From Syngnathus acus (taxonomy: Eukaryota > Chordata > Actinopteri > Syngnathiformes > Syngnathidae): a stretch of 64,000 bases of DNA. Of this stretch, positions 13,542-25,082 are shown in pieces. The position numbers and the translations under genes are program-made. Under the pieces are notes generated by a model. The model saw nothing but the letters and a program-made list of their open reading frames with translations, did no database searches and was not told the origin of the DNA. Position 1 is the stretch's first letter. Each line of letters begins with the position of its first letter. The DNA is taken from the NCBI RefSeq assembly GCF_901709675.1, contig NC_051096.1, positions 3,187,001 to 3,251,000 on the forward strand, given 5' to 3'.

Positions 13542-16500
13542 CGCGCATGTGAAAGCAAGTGTTTAAGTAGAGCGTAAGAAAGGATGGGGCAGGCGTTGAA
13601 CAGGTGCGTGGTGCACAAACAGGTCCAAAGATGAAGCGGGCCAAGCTGCCGACCATTTCGATGGCGTAACCAAACAACGAGCAATTTTATCCGCCATGGC
13701 ACGACCTCGCGATGAAAACGCCATCTCGCCTCTCATCGAGTTGAGCCGTTTCTCCACTTCACAGAACGAGGGCCGCGAGCGTCGTTAGCGCTAACATTGC
13801 AATTACAGCGGGTCAAGTCGAGTCTCGGTTGCTATTCATCTCATCACCTTTTTTTTTTTTTTTCTCGCTCATCAACACTTGTCGCCTTCCTCTCTTCACG
13901 CCCACCTCTATTTCATCCTCCACATCTTGATGCCCTGACGATTGTGTGCTTGGACACGGACCTCCCTGTCAGGTTAAAGTGGAGCCTAATGATGCTAACA
14001 TGCTAATCGAGGCTAACCATCCTAAGGTGTTAATTGGCCATCAAAACAAAGCTCCCCTGCGGCTTAGCGCATCGTTGCTCTTTCCTTGCCGCAACTCTCT
14101 GACTACTGCTCTGCAATTTTGTTTTTAGACTTGTGAAAGTTTGACACAACCGCGCTCATCTTAACAAGCAACACCCACGTGTTTGTGTATGTTTTGTGTG
14201 TGTTTGTGTCCAACTACACACAACCTGCCTACACACAACCTTGTACTCTTTGTTTTCGCTCTATATTTTATTTGTGCCGACTTGCCTGCAGTGCGCACTT
14301 GTGTGCGTCTGTGTACAGGTGAAGAAGACGCGTTTGACAGGCTCCTCGGAGCACGGCGCCTCCGCGGGCCATGTCAGCGCCGCTTTTGTCCATTCACAGC
14401 AAAGCCGCGCGTGCGTATGGATAGCGACGCGTGCGCGCGCGTACGTTCGCCTTTAAAGCTACACACTGTACGTTTCACACGTGGAGAATCTTAATTACTA
14501 GCTGACAGCTCGTAGCCTGAGGCTTCAAAACACACACAAAAACACAAACACACAACTGCATACACACACACACTCTTGGGAGTGAACGTCTATGGAATGT
14601 AAGAAAAGAACACCTGAGCCCAAAGACGTGCTCGGCCTCCGTTTTTTGTCTTCTCATACTTTCCAAAATGGAACACCAAAACTCCAATTTAATAACACAC
14701 ACGGCGTGCATTTCACCTGCCGTGTTGCTTTTGCTCAGCAAGGTGATGGTAGGATAAATCAGCATACATTAACTCCAATTGACACGAGATCTTTTTATTA
14801 TGCAAATGAGGTAGGAAATTAGCATAGAAAGGAGACGATGCGTGCTTGCGTGTTTTCATTGTCGGCTCAACGTGCCAGACACTTCATTAGGTACACCTAT
14901 TTGGTTGGCGACGGCTTGATGGCCTGACACTCTGAGTTGTTCCTAATATTCTGCCTCTCCGTGTGATGTTTGCGCGGACCGTTAACTTCCCGAACGCGAT
15001 CGCTCATCACGGCGCACAACGTTGCGCCCGAGAGTTCCGTGGGAGGAATCCGTTTCTCCTTTACGCGCTCTTTCACTCACTTTGTGTTTCTATCTTTATT
15101 TTGTTTTCTTTTTTTCACCGCTGCTTTCTCTTCCCCTCGTCTCTTGATGCCACTTTCTAATCTCTCCTCCACTTCCTCCTCCTCCTCCGCTTGAAGATAA
15201 TGCTCCCCCTGCGGCCCGCAGACGCGACTGTACTTTTCCTCAACGAGCTTCCACCTTCAAGCCTTGAAGAAGACGAGTGTGCTTATCGCTGCTTAATGCC
15301 GGCTAATGGCGGTCATGAGTCAGGCTGACAGCAGGCGCGGACGGGGACAACGAGGAGATGCCAACATTGGCGCTCAGGGGCCTCTCTGTCGTTATTTAGC
15401 CATAAAACTTCAAATTATCCCACAAAAGTCACCCACAAGAAACTCGCTCTAATCATTAGCCAGCTAGCTACTTCCTGTTTCTCGGAGAGCCACCTTATGG
15501 GGAAAAAAAATGCAGGTTTTGTTGATTGTTGCCATTAAGTTGTAATTTGATGGTTGCGGGTTACATCGGGATGCAAAGGGTGGGAAACAGCGGCACTCGA
15601 CTGACTGAGTGGTCGACCGAGCGAAATAGCAAACAGGAAATGAGTATCCTTATGGAAAGCATCGGTTTGGTTTCAACCCAGAGAGCCCACGGCCGACTTG
15701 TATTGACTCTATCGCGCTCCACAGAGAGCTGCTCCACTGGGCTCAGCTTCTCCTTCCCTCTGGCTTAACACTGTGTGCGTTTGAATGATATTATGATTTG
15801 TGCTATTTTTAGCTTGTTGGTTATCGGTCGCCCCACGCTGCACGTGTGCGCTCCGGCGGGCCAGTGTGAGCGACGCCTGACCGATCCGCTCGCAAGGACG
15901 GGCGGGGAGCCCGCGAGTGTGTCTTTGTGTGTGTCCATACGTGTCGATGAGTGAGTGAGTGATATTTGCCGTGGCAGCGGATGGCAGCTAGCATACGCTT
16001 GGATCCCGCCAGCTCGCCACACAAGTGTTGCTCCAACAGGAACTGCAACCAAAATACACACAGAGCTTACTGTCACAGAGGAGTCCAGTTTGCACACTTC
16101 ATCCTTCCTCGATGTCAACATGAGTGAGACAGAGAGAGGAGAAGCGGCAGTAAAACAGGGCCAAAAGCTAAGCTCCCTTGTTTGATGCCTAGCTGGCTTC
16201 CTTGCATCCTTCGTCTCACCTCCCTCAAGGTGCGTTGCTCCCTTGCTCAAGCCACCTCCCTCTTACCTACCTCCCATACTTGCTCATATCCACCCATGCT
16301 TCCTCACTCCCTCCCTCCCTCCCTCCCTTTCAGGCTTTGACCCACTTTGTTGTTGCTTTAGGGGGGGCTGTGTGTCTTTCAGATAAACTCATTTTCTGTG
16401 GATCATTTAGAGAGCAATGCCATTTCTCTGCACACACCGACCATCTTTTCTACACTCAGGAGATGTGTGTGTGTGTGTGTGTGTGTGTAATCTGTTAAAT

Positions 16501-16583
16501 GGGTAGAGACATATGGACGGAGGGGACAGACACAAAAGAGCCAGCACTGGTGGGCAGATTGAAACACAAAGGTCATAGGTTGC

Positions 16584-16584
<1 letters not shown>

Positions 16585-16664
<80 letters not shown>
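16585..16664. repeat. (TG)n microsatellite, longest of the window
   Basis: About 40 uninterrupted TG units. A shorter TG run lies at 16464-16488. Confidence 0.95.
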
Positions 16665-16665
<1 letters not shown>

Positions 16666-18804
16666 TGTGTACTGTCTGCAAAGAACAGACAAAATAAGGT
16701 CATCGGATGAGGAATAGCGCTTGATTTGAACATAATTATCGGTTGATAAAACAGAAACATAAAATAATAAAGGCAAAAAAACAACTGTATTCTAAAAGGG
16801 TGCAATGTCGACCTGTGACCAGGAGAGGGCAGCATTCACCAAAAGGACCAATCTAAAAGCTAAGAAGAGTCGCACCACTAACTGTAGCGGCGCTGTGTTA
16901 GCCAACGTTCTAAAACATTTTTTGTTTATTTACAGCAAAAATAAAAACAGGCTGAGACAAATTCCTTCCGCGCCCAAACAAAGTGCAAAGCGGCGGGAAA
17001 AGATCGACTGTCATTTCCGAAATGCTCGATCGAGTAAACTCGCTGGCTTGTTGATCGACCTGAAATTCATTGTGATCATGAATTGCAATTCCATTACCAA
17101 TATCAATTTACTCTCTGCTCCTAGACTCAAATTGCCAGGCTGAAAGAAAAAAAAAAAACATCTTGGCAGACAAAGCTGTGTGTGTGTACGTGCGTGTGTG
17201 TGTGTCCTGCTGTTAGGCGATGAAATCTGTCACAGCGCACAAGACTTTCTCCCTTTCGGGGACAAAACATAGTCAAGCATTAATAATTCATGCGGGCTGA
17301 GGTCAAGGGATGCGCGGGGGGCCCGAGAAGCGGGCGCTGGGCGGCCATGATAGCTTTGCCCCGTGTGGCGAAGAGCGTGACCGGTCAGGTCCCCAGGAAG
17401 GCAACGTGCGGCGTCCTCCCCCACGGGCGCCGAATGACAAAAGGCGCGGCCGAGTTAATTGTTGGAGCGGCGCCGGCATCACGTCTTCATCGACTTACCG
17501 GGAATGATTCATGATATCAGCTTTAATGATTGACTTCTTCTTCTGTGCTTTGAATGTTGTCTTCTTCGCTGGTGTCGTCGTCATCATCTTGCATTGTTTT
17601 GCGCATTGATTTATTTCCTCCCGTGGTTGAATGCGGCGGCGTCTTCTTTGTTTGGAATTGATTATATTCTTATTTGTATATGTTTTTTTTTTGTTCTTGT
17701 CGTTTACGATGATTTGAATTACTTTAGCCTGGTAGCGCAAATTTTATTTCCTCCTGTGCTTTCTTCTTTGCAGTTGTTGATGTTGGTCCGAAGCAGAATC
17801 ATCAACAAACAAACGAGAGCATCTTCAAATCATCTTTAGTGTCATAGAGCTGCTCGCTTTACCTTTTGTCTTCTTCTTCTTTAATGTCCCCGCCTCTTCC
17901 CCCTCCTCCTCTTCAAGTGGCCTACTGAAAGGAATAAAGAAGCTTTTAGTCTCCAAAATCTCCCGCTTTATTTGCCGTAATTGCCGGCTGATTGCAGTCA
18001 TTTCCGTGCACTCGTCACTTTGGAAGTCTTTTGGAGGCTGGAGGGGAGACTGAGTGCACACGTATGTGTGTGTTGGTTAGTCGGGGTGGGGTGGGGGGTC
18101 TTTCTTTGTTTGTGGTGTTTATGGATTTGTGTTTTCGTTGCTTGCGCTCATCAGCAGCATCCATGATTCAATTTGACTGCAAATGGGATGCTTGAGTCAC
18201 GCCGGGAGGAGGGGGGGGAGCAGTTGTGGGAAAAGAGAGGCCAGGCCGTTTTTCCATGAGCGCAAATGAGCACTAAGACGATGCTGGAAGGCAGAAAAGT
18301 GCCTGTGAAGTGTGTGTGCGCGCGCTAAAGGGATCAAAGCATGAGGAAGGTTCGAAGGCCGCAAGGTAGGAGGAGGACAAAGTGTCACAGGAATGAGGAG
18401 GCTGATTTTTTTTTTCCTCCTCTTCTTGCTCTCCATCGTTTTCATCTTCTTCTTCCTCCTCCTTTTCATCTTCTTCTTCCTCCCCCTTCTTCGCCCTCTG
18501 CCTCTTTTTCCTCGTCTTCCTTTTTCACCTTTCAGTTCCTCTTTTTGCTTCTTCTTCCTCCTCTTCCCTGTTTTCTGTTGAGCATCTTATCTAGCGGTGC
18601 CTTCAGGCTCCGTCTGAAATCACAGTAGTAGCTGCAATCAGTATCCGTTTACTTGGAGGACAGTGCCACCTGCTGGCAAGACACGGAAGCAAAGGGCAAT
18701 TCATGTTCTTTTCTCTTTTTCTTTGGAAAAGAGCACTGGTAGTGAAGTCTGCCTGTTGAAATTGAAAAAAAAAAAAACAGTTAATGTGCTGTGTCGCCCC
18801 CCAG

Positions 18805-19683
18805 AGGAGGAGCGTCGTATTGTGCCGGGCCCGTCGACAGGCGCGGTGATCGGCGGGCTCCTCGGGGCCCTTGCCCTCATCGGCATCGTGGTGGGCCTCG
18901 TCTTCTTTATTCGCCGACGCCAGCGCAACGCAGAGTGAGTTCTTCGCCAATCAGAATGATTATCCATCGTTCAAATGATGTTACCATATTTGGTTTGTTG
19001 ATTTTAATGTCGTTCAATCAGCGGCCCCCCGAAGCACAAGCCCCCACCCCCTATCAAGAGCAGCGGCTCCACAGAGATGGTGAGTCAATCCATCAATCAA
19101 TGAGTGCTTTGTGTATTGATCAGAGGTGATTAGCGCTTGCTTAAACCGGTCATTCCCAAACACTGTGCAGCTAATTATCCAATTTAAATGAATTGGTTGG
19201 AAAATGACAACAAATTGTATGCTATGCTAACGATAGCAGAAGCTTAGCATTCATATATTATACACAGCCTGAGTAAGTTCATTTGTAAAGTCTTTGCACA
19301 AATAAAGATTTTCGTTTTCTTGGGTTCAATGTGTGAATGCAGCTGACCAAGCCGTCAGAGGCGCCCGCTGCCACCGAAATGGCGCCGCTCACCCCGGCTG
19401 GGGACGTCTACTACGAACCTACGGGAAGCGAGCCTGTCAGGGTAAGTTAAAATTTTCCCCACAAAAATATGACTCACTCATTTCTTCTTTTTTTTTTTTG
19501 ATTTGGCAGAACTTCGGCGACGAAACTCCCGGCGCGGCGAATGGCGGCGGACCTCCATTGCCGGACGAAGTGAACCTAAACCTGGACCCGAACCCGGACC
19601 TGGACTCCACCAACCAAGAGCCTCCGCCGACCGCCAACATCGCTCGTGGCGAGAGCTTTGTGTCGCCTGCCATGTATGTGTAA
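18805..19683 (+). CDS. Nectin-family adhesion protein, terminal module B (TM + tail, 4 exons)
   Basis: Four exons with good splice sites: 18805-18934, 19022-19079, 19343-19441 and 19510-19683 (TAA at 19681-19683). The first starts after CAG in the same phase as exon A (split Glu codon). It encodes a stalk with GPSTGAV, a transmembrane helix rich in Gly, Leu, Ile and Val, and a basic RRRQR stop. The tail continues with GPPKHKPPPPIKSSGSTEM, an acidic DVYYEP segment, an Asn/Asp/Pro-rich stretch and ends SPAMYV. The AMYV end is the afadin PDZ ligand that I recall for mammalian nectin-2. The membrane segments of A and B are similar (PSSTGAV.GAVIG versus GPSTGAVIGG), suggesting exon duplication. 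With no Ig exons between 6.4 and 18.8 kb, the simplest reading is an alternative 3' module of the same gene. A second gene truncated by rearrangement is the alternative. Confidence 0.8.
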
Positions 19684-21714
19684 GCGTGGCCGGCCACTAG
19701 GCGGCGCTCGCCGAGGGAACTTTTTTTTTTTCCATTTTTAAACACTTTTATGTTGCGTTGTCTCACTGATGAGGGTAACATCTTAACAACATTTTAAAGG
19801 GGGGGGGGGGGTGTGACTCGAATAAGGAAACATTATGGTTGTTTTGTTTTTTTGGGGGGGAACACACACACACACACACACAAACACAAGCGCATTCAGG
19901 CATCCATCACAAGGAATGTAACACAAATTGTGCATGTTAGGTAAACTCCCTTCTATAATGGCCTAAAATCCTTAATATCGAAATACCATCAGTCAAACAA
20001 ACTGTGCCGCCTTCTAGTGGTCAACCCTGGAATTATTGCAGATTTCAACCAAATTTAGGCCAAAATAGAAGTACATTGCGCCCTAAAAAGTTGCTGTAAT
20101 TTTAATGACGGGACCGCTGACCCGAACACGCAATGTAGAGGGGGTTTACTGTACACACACACCGACATTTCTTTAGGCACACAATCCATTATGAAGAATA
20201 ATCATCATCCCTGTAATGCTCACTTTGAAAGCTTTGTGTGAACCCTTCCGAATATTTTGATGCTCTCGGAGGTTTCTTTTCAAGGTTTGGAAAGCACATG
20301 CGCGACAAGCACACTCCTACACTAATTTACTTTGTTTTTTTTAATTACGATAATGGCTGTAAAGTGAGCGTTGTTATCTGTGTACATGCAAAGCTTTCAT
20401 CGGAAGGTGTTCCTAATGAAGTGTCTGGTGAGCATATGAGGGAAAAATACTGCCATTAAAGTGGATGTCAACATTGTACCAAATGACCAACAATGTAAAT
20501 AGTACTGCTTATGTTGATGATGAATAATTGTAACAACGATGATGATATATAATTATTGGTGTAAAAACAAAACAAAAAAAGTATCGTGTTCTCGGTGCTT
20601 CTGCAGAGGGGGTGGAGGTATGTGTTTTACTTTTTAACAGAAATGTCGTCACTGGACAGCCACAATGCTGACGACGCAAAAAAATATGAATAATAACGCT
20701 AATAATGAAATGTGTGCATGGCATGATGACCGGCTTGTTCCTTCCCTTTGACTGCAGCATCATCGTCGTCATTAAGACAAGTTGAAAATCAAAGAATTTT
20801 GATTCATGATTAGTTTTTATGTTTTGTTTTGTTTTGTTTTTTTACTCACAGCACTCAGACAACAAGTTGCCAGTTAAACTCAGAAAAATTGAAGATTCAA
20901 ATGCATTTATCAATTTTAAAGGTTGTTTGTGTTGATTTGTTGACAATCATGTTTGTTGCTTTTGTTGCATGCTAAGTGATATAGATTGATTCCGAAACGG
21001 CAACTGGGAGTCGTATAAGGCCAACACTGAAAAGGGAAAAAATAATAATTCAGCGTACCAATCCCTGTGTTTACAGTAAACAACAACCTGACTGCCAAAC
21101 CTATCTTAACATCTCACAACATGCAGCAAAACATGCCCAAAGATTGAGAAATTGCTTTCAGCAGGCATAAAATGCCAAATGGGCGGGGATTAAAATAATT
21201 CCCGTCATCGCTTTCTACTCTAATCAGCAAAAACAAGCCTGATCATCTTTCAAATGTATACAGTGTCAAGTGAGTTATACCTGGACAAGACCAAATCAGC
21301 AAAATAGCGGGACGGTGAACCCGCAACGTGCTATGAAGGGATTGAAGTCAACTAGTAACAAAATGAAAACATTTAAGTCTGTGTTCTATGACATTGCCAG
21401 ATCAATTTGAATTCAATGAATTGTTTTGAAACACTCTCATGAAAAGGATAGCGTGTTAGCTGTTAGCCAGTCCCAGACAGTTGTTATCACAGAGCCACAT
21501 GTGCCTTGTTTGTTTATTTGTTTGTATGTTTGTTTGTTTTTTAAAGTATTATTATTTGTTTGTGAGCTTTTCAGTCCTCACCGCCCAACCACAATGACCT
21601 CGATAGTCACACTGGAGATGTCTTTCGTTTTTGGCATAACCTTTATTTTGTACGCTTTTGGGAGGGGATAAATATTACTGGACATGTTTTACAAATCCTT
21701 GTCTTGTCAAATAA
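19684..21714 (+). other. Probable 3'UTR of the module-B nectin transcript, then intergenic
   Basis: No coding sequence is seen. AATAAA occurs at 21709-21714, followed by a GT-rich stretch. A copy of the short dispersed repeat (GTTCCTAATGAAGTGTCTGG) lies near 20409, and a short CA run near 19862-19882. Confidence 0.4.
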
Positions 21715-22560
21715 AGAGAGAACGCAAGTGTCCAGAAGCGTCCTTTATGACATGCCCGGCAGCCACAGGGATTGAGTTAAAGTGAAAACAAAATAAAGAC
21801 AGCTTGCTAATAGATGTAGCTAACATTCATTACATTGTTAGCTCATGATGGCTAACAGCAACAAAACCTCCATTCAGTCAATGCTTTGTATCATTTTTGC
21901 CACTCAAGTTTGTGTTTGAATTGACCTTCCACTGTAACTTGTCACTAACAAATCTAATTTTGAGAAACTTGCCAGAAAGGTAAATTGTACTTTGGGCAGT
22001 TCGACTGAAGTCATCAAACTACTGCTGAACTGACTGATGGAATTCCTTTCCCAAGGCTGCTCCAATGTCACCATGAGCAATACTGCTAGCAGTATTTGTA
22101 TTTGTGTATTTAGTCACGATTGTCAAATAAAAATAATCCTGTTGTTGACATTTGTGTGCCAATGCACTTCATAGAGACAACATTCGCACACGGTCGAGAG
22201 CACAAACTCTTCGGAATCATTCATGTGAGAGAGGGTCAAACCAATAAAGGAATTTTACTGACACACTGGGGAAGGCTTTCAATTACGTAATTAAAAAACA
22301 TGGCCATACACTTCAATAATAAACATTAGTGAAAAATGTCTCCTTCTAAATGGGTCCTCTAAATTTAAGCAGTGATTCTTTCACATATTATGAATGGTTC
22401 TCATAGGCGGACGAGAAATATTTAGTGGAAAGAGGCCAAATAAGGATTGATGAGAGAACATTTGATTGCTTTTATATGGATTTTATTTTGGCACATACAA
22501 GTCTCCATAATAGCCTTCCAAAAATGTGTTATCACTCCAAAAACAACAATGAATTAGACC

Positions 22561-22759
22561 AGGGGTGTGGAACTTCAGTCCTCGGGGGCCGCGTTCCAAT
22601 ATGTTTTCCAAGTTACCCTCGTTAAACACACCTGCGTGAAAAGATCGGTTCATTTTCACGTTCTGCAGGAGCCTAACTTTTCACACAGGTGCACTTAACG
22701 AGGGAACCTTGGAAAACATGTTGGAATGCGGCCCCCAAAGACTGGAGTTTGACACCCTT
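22561..22759. mobile_element. Palindromic MITE, copy 1
   Basis: About 199 bp with long terminal inverted repeats: the left end reads AGGGGTGTGGAACTTCAGTC and the right end is its near-complement finishing TTTGACACCCTT. The arms contain CTCGGGGGCCG / CGGCCCCCAAAG, and the centre carries a fixed core with CACACCTGCGTGAAAAGATC. Three other copies exist (23175, 23554, 35462). The class (hAT-like or other non-autonomous DNA element) is not certain. It is followed by CTAACCCTAACCCT, a telomere-like run. Confidence 0.8.
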
Positions 22760-23174
22760 GCGCTAACCCTAACCCTTTACTTCTTGTTGGTGACCATACT
22801 TGGCGGATTTCACTTATCTCAATACTTCTTGGGACGATAGAGTTTTTTTCATTGTTCTTTTATAAGAGATATAAAATCAATCATATAAATCATCAATCAA
22901 AGTCATGTCGCCATTTCAGCCTCTGAAGCATGAAATGTCAGCAGTCTTCCACCAGAGAGCTGCCGCATCACTCTCACATCCAGTTTGACTCTTTTCTCCT
23001 CTTCTTCAGAGTCATGTCTTTTATTGAGAAAAGTATGGCCAGGTTGGACCAACTGGAGCGACTGGAGGCTCTGGCCGTGGAGCTTGGAAAAAGCCATTAC
23101 CACTACAACGCTCCTCCCAAATACTACAATATAAGACAAACCCACCAATATGTTTTGATTCTTTCTTTCTATAT

Positions 23175-23375
23175 CAGGGGTGTTGAACTCCAGTCCTCGG
23201 GGGCCGCGTTCCAATATGTTTTCCAAGTTACCCTCGTTAAACACACCTGCGTGAAAAGATCGGTTCATTTTCACGTTCTGCAGGAGCCTAACTTTTCACA
23301 CAGGTGCACTTAACGAGGGACCCTTGGAAAACATGTTGGAATGCGGCCCCCGAAGACTGGAGTTTGACACCCCTA
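23175..23375. mobile_element. Palindromic MITE, copy 2
   Basis: Same element as at 22561, with both inverted arms intact. Its right flank (CTAACCCTAACCCT, then TTCTTGTTGGTGACCATACT) also matches the flank of copy 1, so copies 1 and 2 arose by duplication of a segment larger than the MITE itself. Confidence 0.85.
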
Positions 23376-23553
23376 ACCCTAACCCTTTATTTCTTGTTGG
23401 TGACCATACTTCGCAGACTTCACTTATCGCGGGTGGTTTTTGGAACCAATTATCCGCGATAAACGAGGGATTACTGTATATACACAGCTTCACCCTTGTC
23501 TGCTTGATGCCGTTGTCTTGGTAACCGGCTCAGTGAGACCCACCCCGAATGCA

Positions 23554-23658
23554 AGGGGTGTGGAACTCCAGTCCTCGGGGGCCGTGTTCCAATATGTTTT
23601 CCAAGTTACCCTCGTTAAACACACCTGCGTGAAAAGATCGGTTCATTTTCACGTTCTG
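23554..23658. mobile_element. Palindromic MITE, copy 3 (right arm missing)
   Basis: The left arm and core match the other copies up to TTTTCACGTTCTG, after which unrelated sequence begins, so the element is truncated. Its left flank GAGACCCACCCCGAATGCA is identical to the flank of copy 4 at 35462, 12 kb away. Confidence 0.8.
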
Positions 23659-24129
23659 AAACCGTCGCGGGGATGAGTTCATTGACACTAGCCCACTAGC
23701 TGAGTTTAAGGTAACTACTTCCGACCAGGTCTGGCTCATTCCGATGTTCAGGGTATATTCAAGATTCAAGAGTTTATAGTCGCCATGTTTGAGCGTGCCA
23801 AACAAGGAATTTGACTTCGGTCCATCACAGCCTCTGTTCAATGTTTAGGTGACTAACATCCCCTGATCCTTATCTGTCTTCACTAAGAACTGAACGGTTC
23901 AAAGTATGACTGTGAAAGGAAATTTTAAGCTTCCATTATTGAATACAGAAGAACCACGCTCCACATCGTAAAATGTACGTGAAAAAAAACCCAATCAATC
24001 ATCAAATCAAAGGATTATCAAGAGAAAGTTTAATGAATAAGGGAAAAAAGTGACACATCTCAATTGTTCGTACAAACGACGACAATCCACTCGCCGTTTC
24101 TCATTCAAGCGAGAATGATGCCGTCGCAA

Positions 24130-24600
24130 ACCTCTTTGGATTGTAAAGAAAAGAAAAGAAAATGCAACTTAACTACAAAAACACTTCAAAGATATTCAAC
24201 ACAACATAACTAAACGATGATTACGGGGTCCCTTACTTTAACAGTCCTTACTCACGTGAGAATACATTCATGTATGAATAAAACATCCATATTGAATACA
24301 TGTTGATGATCCATCCATCCAACCAACCTTGTGACATCAACAGCAATAAACCGTGTTTGAAAATATTCAACTGAAACGACGCAAAAAGGAAGAAAATGAA
24401 ACTTAACTCAATATTCAACGCAACCTAACTAAACAATGGTTATGGGTGGGTCCCCTTACTTTAACATATGTCATTGGAATGCTTCAGCTGTTAGTTATTT
24501 CATGGCAAAGCAAGAGAATGTCAAATGTACCCTTACTTTAACCCATGTCATTGTAAAACACAACTTCATCGAACACTCACTAACTTAACACATAATCAAT
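24130..24600. repeat. Diverged direct repeats
   Basis: Related blocks recur: AAATGCAACTTAACT near 24160 and AAATGAAACTTAACT near 24395; ATTCAACACAACATAACTAA near 24196 and ATTCAACGCAACCTAACTAA near 24412; and CCCTTACTTTAAC near 24230, 24455 and 24530. This looks like an old tandem duplication with a period of roughly 220 bp. No gene is seen between 23660 and 25082. Confidence 0.5.
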
Positions 24601-25082
24601 CGTAGCTAACCTATGCTTATGGACACTCCTTATGTTAACAGATGGAAGGGATTTTATGATAGCAAAGCTAAGCATCCTAAAATGATCCAAAAGTGAGTGT
24701 GTGTGTGTGCGTGTACTTCAAAACAGATCGTGTTTCCCGAGTCAATAACTTCGACTAATCTAACGACGGGTTTACCATGTCAGGGCAGTCTAAATTTGGC
24801 ACCGTCTGCTGGTGAAATCTGGAACTGCAACAGCGCCGAACTGCTTTTTAATAAGACTTCATTTTGAGGAACTAACTTCCAACTAACCGTTTGTCAGGTC
24901 TCTCTCGTGTCAAGCTTCTGGTGGAATTCGGAATTGCACTTGAGCCCATTTGCCCGGGCCAAATCCGACACACATTTGCGCACCGCCATCTTACTTGACG
25001 AGCGCTGCACAAATGGGTGACGTCGGGCAGCACCCACGTGATCCCACGGGGATGCCGTTCCCAGGCTCCGCCGGCTGACCGC

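Larger units (their letters stand above)
7507..18804. other. Long non-coding stretch between the two nectin terminal modules
   Basis: No exon was supported here. It holds several (TG)n/(CA)n tracts (about 9839-9860, 9935-10017, 11201-11248, 16464-16488, 16585-16664), polypyrimidine runs around 18400-18580, and short copies of a dispersed repeat containing TAATAAAGTGGCC or its complement (near 11434, 12581, 14880). The apparent open frames are low-complexity translations of these repeats. If exon A and module B belong to one gene, this is an intron of about 12 kb that also contains the poly(A) site of the exon-A form. Confidence 0.5.

Noticed and set aside
16403-16835. Open frames reading runs of Thr-His or Cys-Val
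   Set aside because: Pure translations of (CA)n/(TG)n microsatellites; the same applies to frames near 2440-2745, 9830-10130, 11111-11422 and 28168-28497.
18393-18581. Hydrophobic frame rich in Phe and Leu as a membrane protein
   Set aside because: Translation of a polypyrimidine (TTC/CTC) tract; no start context, no splice partner.
22903-23841. Open frames with shared MNRSFHAGVFNEGNLENIL peptides on the minus strand
   Set aside because: The shared peptide is the translation of the MITE core repeated at four sites, not a gene family.
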